From positions 1-64,000 of the forward strand of contig JAFTMS010000020.1 in assembly GCA_017452265.1 (NCBI GenBank): DNA of 64,000 bases, in the 5' to 3' direction. This document shows positions 49,261-59,459 of the stretch, one piece after another; position 1 is the first letter of the stretch, and each line of letters begins with the position of its first letter. A program made the translations under genes and the position numbers. The DNA is from Bacteroidales bacterium (GTDB lineage: Bacteria; Bacteroidota; Bacteroidia; Bacteroidales; UBA932). The notes beneath the pieces were generated by a model, which saw nothing but the letters and a program-made list of their open reading frames with translations, was not told the origin of the DNA and ran no database searches.

Positions 49261-51840
49261 ATGTCAATATTCAGAACTTCTTTCAGGCAGGGGCCAAAGG
49301 CTCTTGCCGCCGCGCTCTCAACTGCATTGCTGCTGGGATGCATATCCTGTGGAAATGAAATCACTCCTGAGGAAAAGCCGGACGACGGCACAGAACAGCA
49401 GCCCGGCGAGGAAAACGGAGGACAGCAGGAAGTCCCCGGGGGACTCGTAATCACAGACGGCGTGGCGAGACTTTATGTCGCCCTGCCGGAAAACTCATTG
49501 CAGGCCGTATTCGGAAAGCCGCTGACCGACTGGTCGGGGTACACCGTGACCGTGGCAGGAAAGCAGTATCAGGTCGCGACGGACGAAAGCGGCAAGGCAT
49601 ATGTGGATGTGGAGGAATCGGAAGACGGAACCTATGACGCCGTCCTCACATCGGAAGACTCTGCGCCATATGCAGGCACGGAGGACGGTGAAAAGACGCT
49701 TCATCCGTTCTCATATGCATATCATACGGCCGCAGACGTCGTGTCCGCCCTTCCTCAGTATGCCTCATATGTGGAGGAAAAGGGCGCCGTCCTTGAATTC
49801 TCTTCAGGTATGGCCGTGCTCAAGGTAAGGATTACGGGCACGCAGAGCATAGCTTCAGTGCATGTGCAGGACAATCAGGGCGGACTTCTCGGAGGACATG
49901 GCACGTATGACCGCCAGGGAAAGGCCTTCGCCATAGAGGAAGGAACGTCATTCGTGAATCTGAACTGCACCAATAGAGGATCATATGTGCCTCTGACCGA
50001 TGCAGGAACCGATTTCCTCATACCGATACAGGCAGGCAGCTATCCGCAGGGCCTTTCAGTCCGTGTCTGCGATTCGGAGCACAGGATGTGCACGGCTGAA
50101 ACCGGAGCGTTCGAGGCCGGATGCGACGAAGTGCATGAATTCGGCATGTCCTACAGCCCGGACAAGGACCTGCTTTTCTACGAAGGCTTCGACAACTTCG
50201 TCTGGGGAGGCGATGTGATGGGAGGAAGCATGACGTTCGGCCTGAATCCGAAAGACGAGGAAGTGACGGAAACAAGCTTCAAGACGCTTTCAGGCTATGA
50301 ACAGGCAATATATAAGGTGGCTTACGACACGCCAGGTTCCGGATATGTCCAGAAATCCTCAAAGCTGAGCGACATCTCGGGAAAGACCGTCGAGGAATCG
50401 CGCAACATGTCGTCCTCATACATAAAGAGCCGTGGAGTGGGGGAATATGTCGCACTTTTCCGTGTCCGTGAGCATCAGGGATACATATCGGTCGGCGCCT
50501 CGGATTCATATAACGGAATTTTCGAACCTGCGTTGGCCGGTCCGGTGATAGACATGCAGCAGGATCTGAAGATAAGCTTCGACTTCTGCCCTAAGGCGGG
50601 CTTCGACGACGATATGCTCTTTACGGCATCAGCCGGAGCGAACATCGTGGCATGCAGCATTGACGGCGCAGAACTGCCTTCCGAGTCCTTCAGCAGGCTG
50701 TTCAGCAAGACAGGTTCGACAGGAACGCTGTACAGAAGCGCGGTCGGAATCCCGTCCGACATGGAATCGCCGAAGCAGTGGCACAGGGTGGAGCTCACCA
50801 TCAGAAACGTCAATGACGCCTCTTCATTCAGCATCACGACTGCAAGCTCGCACGCCAAGCCCGGCAGCTACGGATTCTACTTCGACAACTTCGAGGTGAG
50901 AAGCCTCTATGATGCGTCCGTGAAGAAAAGCACGACGCTCCGTGTCCTCTACTGGAACATCCAGAACGGAATGTGGGCGGACCAGGACAACAATTACGAC
51001 AATTTCGTGGCTTGGGTGAAGAAGTACAATCCGGACGTATGCGTATGGTGCGAAGGCGAAACCATATTCAATACGGCAGGAAACAAGGTCTACGGCACGG
51101 ACAGGGTGCTTCCAGGCTCATGGGCATCCGTAGCAGGCCGCTACGGCCACACGTATATGTCCAAAGGTGCGGACAAGGACAACTATCCGCAGATAATCAC
51201 ATCCAGGCATAAGATCAATACTGTAGAACAGATATACGAGACCGGTGTGGAAGACAGCCCGATAGCCCACGGCGCCGGACATTTCAGCATCACATACGAA
51301 GGCAGGGAAGTGCACATAATCTCTTTCCACGCCTATGCCCAGGCATACCATCCGAAATACGAAGGCAAGTCCGACGAGGAAAAGAATGCCTCTGCAGCCC
51401 TGAAGGAAGGTGACATGCACCGTGCCCATGAGATGAAGCACATCTGCGACAACGTCATCAACGCTTCCGCTTATTCTTCAGTGGAGGACTGGCTCATGAT
51501 GGGAGACTTCAACGCCGTGTCCAGAAAGGACGAGGAACATTACAGCATAGACACATCGGATACGGTATGGCTCGAGCACGACTATCTGCTTGAGAATACG
51601 GACATGGTGGACATAATCGCGGAAAGGAATGCCCCTGAGGACTATTTCTCGTCCATAAACGGCGATGCGAGAAGGATAGACTTCATGTACGCATCTCCGT
51701 CGATGTACGGCCGTGTACAGAGCGCCGCCATAATCATAGACTCATGGACGAATCTCAGCCAGGACAAGACGGTGACCACAGGATATTTCTGCCGTCCGTC
51801 CGACCACAGGCCGATTCTCGTGGACTTCAAGATGAACTGA
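49261..51840 (+). CDS. Surface lipoprotein with C-terminal EEP (endonuclease/exonuclease/phosphatase) domain
   Basis: An 859-residue lipoprotein; the lipobox LLLGCISC gives a mature end CGNEITPEEKPDDG, acidic and so probably surface-exposed. After a Gly/Glu/Gln linker come two beta-rich regions of unknown family (about residues 60-290 and 300-550). The last 300 residues are an EEP domain with all catalytic marks: Asn in LYWNIQNGMW, Glu in VWCEGET, Asp-Asn in MMGDFNAV, and SDHRPILVDF. EEP enzymes cut phosphodiesters (DNA, RNA, lipids or phospho-glycans). First gene of the locus; the second EEP gene follows after four bases and is a tandem relative of this C-terminal domain. Confidence 0.82.
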   Translation: MSIFRTSFRQGPKALAAALSTALLLGCISCGNEITPEEKPDDGTEQQPGEENGGQQEVPGGLVITDGVARLYVALPENSLQAVFGKPLTDWSGYTVTVAGKQYQVATDESGKAYVDVEESEDGTYDAVLTSEDSAPYAGTEDGEKTLHPFSYAYHTAADVVSALPQYASYVEEKGAVLEFSSGMAVLKVRITGTQSIASVHVQDNQGGLLGGHGTYDRQGKAFAIEEGTSFVNLNCTNRGSYVPLTDAGTDFLIPIQAGSYPQGLSVRVCDSEHRMCTAETGAFEAGCDEVHEFGMSYSPDKDLLFYEGFDNFVWGGDVMGGSMTFGLNPKDEEVTETSFKTLSGYEQAIYKVAYDTPGSGYVQKSSKLSDISGKTVEESRNMSSSYIKSRGVGEYVALFRVREHQGYISVGASDSYNGIFEPALAGPVIDMQQDLKISFDFCPKAGFDDDMLFTASAGANIVACSIDGAELPSESFSRLFSKTGSTGTLYRSAVGIPSDMESPKQWHRVELTIRNVNDASSFSITTASSHAKPGSYGFYFDNFEVRSLYDASVKKSTTLRVLYWNIQNGMWADQDNNYDNFVAWVKKYNPDVCVWCEGETIFNTAGNKVYGTDRVLPGSWASVAGRYGHTYMSKGADKDNYPQIITSRHKINTVEQIYETGVEDSPIAHGAGHFSITYEGREVHIISFHAYAQAYHPKYEGKSDEEKNASAALKEGDMHRAHEMKHICDNVINASAYSSVEDWLMMGDFNAVSRKDEEHYSIDTSDTVWLEHDYLLENTDMVDIIAERNAPEDYFSSINGDARRIDFMYASPSMYGRVQSAAIIIDSWTNLSQDKTVTTGYFCRPSDHRPILVDFKMN

Positions 51841-51844
51841 TGAT

Positions 51845-52798
51845 ATGAAGAGACTGATTCTCATTGCAATGGCCGTCCTGCTTTCGTCAGGCGCCGCCGA
51901 TGCCCGTGGAAAGGAGCTGAAGGTGCTATACTGGAACATTCAGAACGGCATGTGGGCCGGTCAGGAGGACAATTACGATGCCTTCGTGGACTGGGTGAAA
52001 GGCCAGAAGCCGGACATATGCATATGGTGCGAAGCCGAAACCATATACTGCACCGGCACGAACGAACGTCTGCCGCGCGAAGACCGTTATTTCATCTGGG
52101 AAGAGGTGGCTCCGCGATACGGACATAAGCACATATATGTTGCAGGCCACAGGGACGGCTATCCGCAGGTGATAACCTCCCGTTTCCCGATTGAGAACGT
52201 GCAGAGGATTGTGGGGGACGAAGGCACCGTGGTCACGCATGGAGCAGGCTGGGCGCGCATACATGCATACGGCAGCACATTCAACCTCGTATCCCTGCAT
52301 ACATGGCCGCAGAAGTCGCATTTCAGGTACAAGGAGGCATCGAAGGAGGAACGCGACGCCAGTGCGGCACGCAACGAGGGAGACATCAACCGCCTTGAGG
52401 AAATGACATGGATATGCGGACACACCGTGCTGACGGATTCCCAGGCCTCTGAAAACTACTGGCTTATGGCAGGCGACTTCAATTCCGTATCTCCTAAGGA
52501 CAACTGGGTGTACGGCTATCCTGAAAATGACAGCAGACTGCTGGTGCATGACTATATCCTCAAGAACACTCCGTATGTGGACGTGATCTGGGAAAGGCAT
52601 CCGCGTAATTTCTACACGACCACATTCGAGCGCAAGAGAATAGATTTCGTATATCTCTCCCCGGCCCTTTACAACCTCGTCGAGGACGCGCAGATAATCG
52701 AGGATGAATATACAAGACCGCGCAGGCACGAGAAGGTGAGGAACTTCCAGAACCCTTCCGACCACCTGCCCATAATCGTGAAATTCCAAATCAGATAA
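51845..52798 (+). CDS. Exported EEP family phosphodiesterase/nuclease
   Basis: A 317-residue protein with a signal peptide ending in ADA and no lipobox, so periplasmic or secreted. It consists of one EEP domain: VLYWNIQNGMWAG, ICIWCEAET, LMAGDFNSVS and PSDHLPIIVKF, all catalytic residues present. It is strongly similar to the C-terminal part of the preceding protein (same WNIQNGMW and YPQVITSR-type text), the result of tandem duplication. Substrate unknown; nuclease or phospholipase-like activity is possible. Confidence 0.82.
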   Translation: MKRLILIAMAVLLSSGAADARGKELKVLYWNIQNGMWAGQEDNYDAFVDWVKGQKPDICIWCEAETIYCTGTNERLPREDRYFIWEEVAPRYGHKHIYVAGHRDGYPQVITSRFPIENVQRIVGDEGTVVTHGAGWARIHAYGSTFNLVSLHTWPQKSHFRYKEASKEERDASAARNEGDINRLEEMTWICGHTVLTDSQASENYWLMAGDFNSVSPKDNWVYGYPENDSRLLVHDYILKNTPYVDVIWERHPRNFYTTTFERKRIDFVYLSPALYNLVEDAQIIEDEYTRPRRHEKVRNFQNPSDHLPIIVKFQIR

Positions 52799-52802
52799 TA
52801 TC

Positions 52803-53858
52803 ATGAAATTCAAACTATCGACATTGATTCCGCTTGCCGTGCTCTCGCTGGGGCTCATGGCCTGCTCCAAGGAGGACAGCAATGCACCGCGCACCGATGC
52901 ATTCGAGATCCACGCGCTGGCGGACTGCAGCGATGAACCTCTGACGTCGTATTGCGTGGACGTCCTCGAGGGTACGACGGATCTGTACATCAGGACAGCT
53001 GTTACGGATTTCGAAGTGTTCTGGCAGGACGCCGCTTCAACACCGTGGATAGAGGTGTCCGCTTGCGTACAGACGGAAGACCCTTCCGTGTGGAAGGTGA
53101 CTCTGGACTGCAGCAGAAGGTCGTCGGGCGTGCTCTACACCAGAAGGACCGGAACGCTGTCCGTGACAAAGCCTGAAATGAATCTCGGAACCTTCCTTCA
53201 GGTGCATCAGGGTGCCCTCGAAAGGACCGGTTCGGACTTCTCGGACTTCAAGTACGGCTCATGGCTTCCTTCGGATGCCTCAGGCGAAATGCCTTATGCA
53301 GGCTGGTCGGATGCCCTTCTCAAGCAGGGATTCTCATCCGAGCCGGAAGACGGAGTTACTGCATGCTACGGCAGATATGGCCATCTCCGCATCGGTGACG
53401 GACTCGGCCGCAAGGGCAGCCTCGTCACCCCGACAAACGCCCTTCACAGGTATGACTCTCTGCTGATGGTGACGTTCAAGGCCGCTTCGTGGCCGGGTGA
53501 CGACAGATCCTTCAGGGTGGATGTCGTCGGAGGAGGCGTCATCAGGGATTTCGCTGCGGAAGGCAGGACAGGCCTTGTGCTTGAGACCGGGGACATAAAC
53601 ATGAATGCAGTGACACAGGACGGACTCTGGAGCGACGGAAACAGTTTCATCGTCTTCATAGCCACGACAGCTTCCAGCCGGATCGGCGTGAACACATGCC
53701 TGAAGATCACATCGGGAGCATCCGAGGCAGGGACAGGCGCACGCCTCTTCATCGACGATTTCCATGTGATGAAACTGGCAGAAGGTCAGGACATCGACTA
53801 CTTCCTGAAGAACCAGGGCAGCGGCCGTGACAGGATCCTCGCATCAAATAATGAATAA
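52803..53858 (+). CDS. Lipoprotein of unknown function in the EEP/Sus locus
   Basis: A 351-residue lipoprotein (lipobox LGLMAC, mature CSKEDSNAP). The beta-rich sequence includes a possible BACON-like first third (VTDFEVFWQDAASTPWIEVSA). The last 200 residues (ALLKQGFSSEPEDG..., LFIDDFHVMKLAE) resemble a carbohydrate-binding or LamG-like sandwich, but I cannot assign a family. Probably a surface binding protein by context. SusC follows after nine bases. Confidence 0.68.
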   Translation: MKFKLSTLIPLAVLSLGLMACSKEDSNAPRTDAFEIHALADCSDEPLTSYCVDVLEGTTDLYIRTAVTDFEVFWQDAASTPWIEVSACVQTEDPSVWKVTLDCSRRSSGVLYTRRTGTLSVTKPEMNLGTFLQVHQGALERTGSDFSDFKYGSWLPSDASGEMPYAGWSDALLKQGFSSEPEDGVTACYGRYGHLRIGDGLGRKGSLVTPTNALHRYDSLLMVTFKAASWPGDDRSFRVDVVGGGVIRDFAAEGRTGLVLETGDINMNAVTQDGLWSDGNSFIVFIATTASSRIGVNTCLKITSGASEAGTGARLFIDDFHVMKLAEGQDIDYFLKNQGSGRDRILASNNE

Positions 53859-53867
53859 ACAGCTTGA

Positions 53868-56800
53868 ATGATGAAACATAATCTGCAAATGAAACTTCTG
53901 GCGGCATTCGCCTTCGTCCTTTCCGGCGTCTGTGCATCTGCGCAGTCGCAGGTGAAGGGCCATGTGTACGATTCCGCCGGAGAGCCGCTTATAGGCGCGT
54001 ATGTGACCATAGAGGGCTCGACGGTCGGCTCCATAACCGATCTTGACGGAGCCTATGTCATCACGGCAAAGCCTGAAGACGTGCTCAGGGCCGAGTACAT
54101 GGGCTTCCAGCCTGCATTGGAGACAGTGGGCAAGCGTGCCGTGATCGACTTCACCCTGTCGGAGGACAAGAATGTCCTGGACGACGTCGTGGTGATTGCC
54201 TACGGTGCAGCCAAGAAGTCTGACCTTACGGGCTCCGTCGCCAATGTGAAGATGGGCGACATCAAGGACACCCCGGTACTTTCGATAGACAACGCCCTCC
54301 AGGGACGTGTGGCCGGTGCGGACTTCATGTCCACAGACGGTGCCCCTGGCTCTACAACGACTATCCGTATCCGCGGAACGAGGTCCATATCGGCTTCCAA
54401 CGAGCCCCTCTTCATCGTGGACGGCATCATGGATGCGATTCACGACCTCAATGACATATCTTCTGACGACATCGCCAGCATATCCATCCTGAAGGATGCC
54501 TCTTCGACGGCGATCTACGGTTCGCGCGGAGCCAACGGAGTCATAATCATCACGACGAAGAAAGGCTCCAAGACGGGTGGAAAGGTGAACATCTCCTTCA
54601 AGGCGGACTTCAGCCTTTCGCAGCTTCCCAAGTCGCTGGACATAATGAACGCCGCTGAATTCGTGCAGTACAGAAATGACTATGCGTATTTCGGCGACGA
54701 CAAGAGCCATGCGGATGTGAATGCGAACACTCCGCTTTCGGGCTCGGTATATGCCGATCCTCTCAGCTACGGCGAGGGAACGGACTGGATAGGCAACATC
54801 ACGAGAAACGCCTTTTCGCACAACTATTCGCTCTCTCTCACGGGCGGCAGCGAGAACGGCTCGTTCTATTCTTCGATTGCCTACAACGACACCGACGGTA
54901 TCATCGACGGCAGCGGCCAGAGGCGTTTCTCAGGACGTATCAAGGGCGACAGGCAGATATTCCCGTGGCTCAAGGCTTCCTACAACGGCTCATATACATG
55001 GCGTCATACCGATGAAAACAAGGCGACGATCGGAGGTACGAGCTGGTGGAACGGCGCCCAGTACCTGTCTCCGCTCCTCAAGGTGACCGATTCGGAGAAC
55101 CCTCTCTACAATCTCGGCCAGAAGATCAACACCCCGAGGGCGATGATAGACATGAACACGAACCAGACCAAGAGGAATTCGATGAACCATGCCGTGAGCG
55201 TGGACATCACCCCGGTGGAGAACTTCGTGATCACGAGCGTGCTTTCGTATTACCTGTATTTCAGGCAGAACTACCGCTACTATCCGGGTTCGCTTCCTGC
55301 AAAGACGGAAAACGAAGGCGGACAGGCCTACAGGGCCGATTATTCGGAAAATTCGATGTCCAACGAGACGACGATAAGATACAAGCTCGAAAAGAACGGC
55401 CATACGTTCCAGCCTCTGCTCGGATTCTCGCTCTACCGCTTCTCTGCGGAGAACTTCTCCCTTCAGGGACAGGGATATATGGACGATCAGGTGATGTGGA
55501 ACAACATGAACGCCGTGCTCGACAAGGAGACGTATTCGGCAGGAACATCATACAGCTCGAAGGCCAAGATGTCCGGATTCGCGCGTGTGGACTACAACTG
55601 GAAATCCCGTTACTACATCACTGCGACCGGCCGTTTCGACGGTGCATCCAACTTCGCTGCCGACAACAAGTGGGCATTCTTCCCGTCAGCGGCCCTGAGG
55701 TGGAACGCATCCAACGAGCCTTTCATGCAGAACGTTTCATGGATAGACGACCTGTCGCTGCGTTTCAGCGCCGGTATGACGGGTAACGACGCCATCAGCG
55801 CATACTATTCCCTCGCAAAGCTGGACAGCACCACGGGAGGCTATCTTTTCGACGGCTCTCAGCCGGTGTCATTCTATAGAAGCCGCCTCGCGGAGCCTGG
55901 CCTGACATGGGAGAAGACAGCCTCATACAACCTCGCCCTCGACTGGTCGATGTTTGGCGGAAGGCTGGCCCTCACCGCCGAGGCATATTACTCAAAGACC
56001 ACGGACCTTCTTCTTCAGGTGCAGGTGGCCGAGCAGACGGGCTACGACAAGAGGATGTGTAACCTCGGTGCCATATCCAACAAGGGTATAGAGCTGTCCC
56101 TCGAGACCAGGAACATAGAGACGCGCGACTTCCAGTGGACGACTTCGTTCACCCTCTCGCACAACACCCAGAAGGTGCTTGACATCGGTTCCGAGGACTT
56201 CGTTTCGGCGATGAACTGCCCTGGAAACAACAAGTACATGATCTACGGATACGTTGAGGGATATCCTCTCAACTCCCTCTGGGGATTCAAGTACGGCGGC
56301 ATATGGAAGTCCGATGAGGAAAGGGAAAGGAACACCCGGACGAAGGCATATGCCAGCGAAAGCACGAAATGGGCGGACGGTACCCCGAGATATTACGACA
56401 TCAACCATGACGGCGTGCTGAATCAGGACGACCTCGTGTATCAGGGAACGGCAGATCCTGTCCTTTACGGCGGTCTCCAGAACTCCTTCTATTACAAGAA
56501 CTTCAAGCTGGGAGTGTATCTGTCGTATTCGCTTGGCGGAAAGATCTACAACTACGGTGAATTCTACCAGTCCGGCGGAATGTACACGAACCAGTACCGC
56601 TACATGCTGAACTCATGGCATCCGGAGAGGAACCCGGATTCGGACATTCCGCGTGCCGGATACACTGACGTGGCCCTTCCGAGCGACTTCATGATTCACG
56701 ACGCTTCGTATCTGAGGATAAAGAACGTGAGCCTCGGCTACACGCTCGACCTCTCGAAGAAGTGGAAGAACGGCATCAAGGACGTGACATTCACCCTCTC

Positions 56801-56948
56801 AGGAGAGAACCTCTACCTGTGGAAGAACTACAACGGGTTCGATCCGGACGTATCCAGCGAGGGAACATCATCCACTCTCCGCCGTGTGGACCTCGGAGCC
56901 TATCCTAAGCCGAGGACGTTCACGTTCAGCATCCAGGTAAGGTATTAA
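53868..56948 (+). CDS. SusC/RagA family TonB-dependent outer-membrane transporter
   Basis: A 1026-residue outer-membrane barrel. Signal peptide, then a carboxypeptidase-like regulatory domain (QVKGHVYDSAGEPLIGAYV), a plug with LDDVVVIAYG and GSTTTIRIRGTRSISASNEP, and a 22-strand barrel ending in FSIQVRY. The SusC specific element (PLFIVDG) is present. It imports oligomers using TonB energy, together with the adjacent SusD lid. An alternative ATG lies one codon downstream of 53868. SusD follows after 22 bases. Confidence 0.95.
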   Translation: MMKHNLQMKLLAAFAFVLSGVCASAQSQVKGHVYDSAGEPLIGAYVTIEGSTVGSITDLDGAYVITAKPEDVLRAEYMGFQPALETVGKRAVIDFTLSEDKNVLDDVVVIAYGAAKKSDLTGSVANVKMGDIKDTPVLSIDNALQGRVAGADFMSTDGAPGSTTTIRIRGTRSISASNEPLFIVDGIMDAIHDLNDISSDDIASISILKDASSTAIYGSRGANGVIIITTKKGSKTGGKVNISFKADFSLSQLPKSLDIMNAAEFVQYRNDYAYFGDDKSHADVNANTPLSGSVYADPLSYGEGTDWIGNITRNAFSHNYSLSLTGGSENGSFYSSIAYNDTDGIIDGSGQRRFSGRIKGDRQIFPWLKASYNGSYTWRHTDENKATIGGTSWWNGAQYLSPLLKVTDSENPLYNLGQKINTPRAMIDMNTNQTKRNSMNHAVSVDITPVENFVITSVLSYYLYFRQNYRYYPGSLPAKTENEGGQAYRADYSENSMSNETTIRYKLEKNGHTFQPLLGFSLYRFSAENFSLQGQGYMDDQVMWNNMNAVLDKETYSAGTSYSSKAKMSGFARVDYNWKSRYYITATGRFDGASNFAADNKWAFFPSAALRWNASNEPFMQNVSWIDDLSLRFSAGMTGNDAISAYYSLAKLDSTTGGYLFDGSQPVSFYRSRLAEPGLTWEKTASYNLALDWSMFGGRLALTAEAYYSKTTDLLLQVQVAEQTGYDKRMCNLGAISNKGIELSLETRNIETRDFQWTTSFTLSHNTQKVLDIGSEDFVSAMNCPGNNKYMIYGYVEGYPLNSLWGFKYGGIWKSDEERERNTRTKAYASESTKWADGTPRYYDINHDGVLNQDDLVYQGTADPVLYGGLQNSFYYKNFKLGVYLSYSLGGKIYNYGEFYQSGGMYTNQYRYMLNSWHPERNPDSDIPRAGYTDVALPSDFMIHDASYLRIKNVSLGYTLDLSKKWKNGIKDVTFTLSGENLYLWKNYNGFDPDVSSEGTSSTLRRVDLGAYPKPRTFTFSIQVRY

Positions 56949-56970
56949 CAGACAGACAAGAAACCGAATT

Positions 56971-58467
56971 ATGAACATATTGAAGAAGATAATCGCACCG
57001 GTCCTTATGGCCGGCCTGATTTCGGGAGCGGTGTCCTGCTCGCTTGACGAGGACACATCATCGATTTCGACTCCCGACAACTTTTTCCGCAACTATGCGG
57101 AATGCCAGTCTGTCGTGAACGGCTGCTACATTCCGCTCAAGAGCATCTACACCTACCAGTATTTCCTTGCCGTGGAGTGCGTGTCCGATGTGATGTACTG
57201 TCCGTCGGGTACTCTGGACGCCCAGCTGGACATCAGCCCTGTGAAGCCGCGCTTCGGCACGACGGTGTGGAAGCAGTGCTACCTTGGAGTGCAGAGATGC
57301 AACTTCGCGATTCCGGGCATAGAGGGCTGTGCAGACCTTACCGACGACGAAAGGAACGAGCTTCTTTGCGAGGCGAAGGTGCTCAGGGCGCTTTACTACT
57401 GGCATCTGACATGCTTCTTCGGCGACGTGCCTTTCTACATGTATGACGTTTCGGATACTGAAACGCTGCTCAAGGTGGCGGAGCTGCCGAGGATGGATGC
57501 GGACGAGACACGTGCGGAACTGATCAGGGATCTGAAGGAAATCGCTCCTAAGGTGGCGCAGACGAGGACTTCGGACAACGAGGAACAGCGTCTGGGTGCG
57601 GCTGCGGCATGGATGCTCGTCGCAAAGTTCGCGGCATGGAACGAGGATTGGCAGGAGGTCGTGGACGCCTGCACGAAGCTGGAGGACATATACGGAGACC
57701 TCAGCCAGTATCCTCTGGAGGACATCCCTTTCCGTTACAAGAATACGCCTGAATCGATATTCGAGATACAGCACACATACACCGAGGGTGGTCTTGCCTA
57801 TGTCTCCAACGTGGCATGCATCACGACACCGGTCAGAAACACCGGCGACATCTATGACGGAGTGCAGATTCCGGAGCTCGGCTCGACGGCAAAGACATGG
57901 CAGCCGGCTTATGCCAACGTGTACTTCTGCCAGGGCCTCATGCCGCGCCGTGGAAAAGACCTCAGGAACTATTACAATGTGGCCTGGGAGTGGGATGGAA
58001 AGGCATTCGAGAAGGTGACCACGCGTCCGTATCCGGGTCCTAAGTTCTGGTGTCCGGATATGAAGGAAGGCAATGACGACAACAACTACAAGGTGTTCCG
58101 CTATGCCGATGCGCTGCTTCTGAAGGCCGAGGCCCTCTGCGAGCTGGATCAGCTTACGGAGTCGGTGAAGTATCTCGACATGACGAGGACACGCGCCGGA
58201 CTTTCAGGCTACACCCTCCGCACACAGGTGCGTCTGCGTGAGGAAATACGCAACGAGAGGGCAAGGGAGCTCTTCGGAGAGTTCCAGCGCAAGTACGACC
58301 TCGTCCGCTGGGGAATCTGGTTCGATGCCGTCACGGACTACAGCGACTATTCGTCGCTGGTGGACAACATGAAGCCGTGCCACAGGTATTATCCTATACC
58401 GGACACCCAGGTGGTCTATTCGAAGCACAATCTTGACAATAATGAATATGCCCAGTACGGCATGTAA
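56971..58467 (+). CDS. SusD/RagB family nutrient-binding lipoprotein
   Basis: A 498-residue surface lipoprotein (lipobox SGAVSC, mature CSLDEDTSS). The N-terminal DNFFRNYAECQSVVNGCY, TPR-like helices with LLCEAKVLRALYYWHL, and the C-terminal EIRNERARELFGEFQRKYDL motif are classic SusD. It forms the hinged lid on SusC and binds the incoming oligomer. BACON-type lipoprotein gene follows after 11 bases. Confidence 0.95.
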   Translation: MNILKKIIAPVLMAGLISGAVSCSLDEDTSSISTPDNFFRNYAECQSVVNGCYIPLKSIYTYQYFLAVECVSDVMYCPSGTLDAQLDISPVKPRFGTTVWKQCYLGVQRCNFAIPGIEGCADLTDDERNELLCEAKVLRALYYWHLTCFFGDVPFYMYDVSDTETLLKVAELPRMDADETRAELIRDLKEIAPKVAQTRTSDNEEQRLGAAAAWMLVAKFAAWNEDWQEVVDACTKLEDIYGDLSQYPLEDIPFRYKNTPESIFEIQHTYTEGGLAYVSNVACITTPVRNTGDIYDGVQIPELGSTAKTWQPAYANVYFCQGLMPRRGKDLRNYYNVAWEWDGKAFEKVTTRPYPGPKFWCPDMKEGNDDNNYKVFRYADALLLKAEALCELDQLTESVKYLDMTRTRAGLSGYTLRTQVRLREEIRNERARELFGEFQRKYDLVRWGIWFDAVTDYSDYSSLVDNMKPCHRYYPIPDTQVVYSKHNLDNNEYAQYGM

Positions 58468-58478
58468 ACGTAGAATCT

Positions 58479-59453
58479 ATGAAAAGGACGACAATATTTA
58501 TTTCATTACTTCTGCTTCTCGCTTCATGTGACAGGCCTTTCGAGATGGACCTGCCCCTTTCTGTGGCCCAGCGCAGCATTTCGCTGACCAAGGATGCTGG
58601 CTCCACGCATGTGCTTGTATATGCGGACGGAGACTGGACGGCAACGTTCACCGAGCCTGTCGGATGGGCGAGCATCAACAAGGTGTCGGGATACGGCAAC
58701 AGCGACCTTGTGTTTACCTACAGCGCCAATTACGGCATAGCGAGAAGGGTGGGCATAGTGCTGTCGAAGGACGAGCTGCGCGACACCGTGGTCATGACTC
58801 AGTCAGGCCCTGTGACCACGCCGCTTTATGAGCCTCAGGTGACTCAGGTGCCGCTTTTCAATACATCCGGAACGGCAGTCATCAACGCTTCCGGCAATCT
58901 TCTCTACTGCGCCGATGCCGTATATGCCTATGCGGTCTATACAAAGGAGGACGGCACTGAAGAGTCTGTACTTGTAGACGGAAACGATACGGATCCTTCG
59001 CACTGGATAACATCCTTCGAGGCGGAGCCGTACAGATTCCGCTTCGGCGTTGCAGCCAATGCGTCAGGTGCGGAAAGGACGGCGAAGCTCAGGCTTACGA
59101 TTGCCAATCCGACAGGCATGACGTTCAACAAGTATGTGACCGTAACCCAGGGCGAAGGACAGGCTGCATTTTCGCTTCCGTCTCTCGGATATGGTTCCTA
59201 TGGCCCTGAGGCCCAGACTTTTGTGATTGAGACGGCGGCAAACACCATCTGGCCATATCAGGACAATATGACCATAGTCCTCGAGGACGGCAGCTGGATG
59301 ACGGATGTGCACATGGTGCCGGAGGGCCTGAGCGTCACTCTCATGGAGAACAGCACGGGAGCCGTCAGGCAGCAGAACATGAGCCTGACCTTCGTCTCGG
59401 ATGCAGGAGAGGTCATCACAGGAAAATTTACGGTAATCCAGTCAACAAAATAA
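58479..59453 (+). CDS. BACON-domain surface lipoprotein
   Basis: A 324-residue lipoprotein (LLLLASC, mature CDRPFEMDL). The first 110 residues are a BACON domain (RSISLTKDAGSTHVLVYADG ... WASINKVSGYG ... VVMTQSG). Two further beta domains of similar type follow (TVTQGEGQA near residue 230, TVIQSTK at the end). It takes the place of SusE-like glycan-binding proteins. DUF5689 gene follows after six bases. Confidence 0.82.
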   Translation: MKRTTIFISLLLLLASCDRPFEMDLPLSVAQRSISLTKDAGSTHVLVYADGDWTATFTEPVGWASINKVSGYGNSDLVFTYSANYGIARRVGIVLSKDELRDTVVMTQSGPVTTPLYEPQVTQVPLFNTSGTAVINASGNLLYCADAVYAYAVYTKEDGTEESVLVDGNDTDPSHWITSFEAEPYRFRFGVAANASGAERTAKLRLTIANPTGMTFNKYVTVTQGEGQAAFSLPSLGYGSYGPEAQTFVIETAANTIWPYQDNMTIVLEDGSWMTDVHMVPEGLSVTLMENSTGAVRQQNMSLTFVSDAGEVITGKFTVIQSTK

Positions 59454-59459
59454 CAGGAA

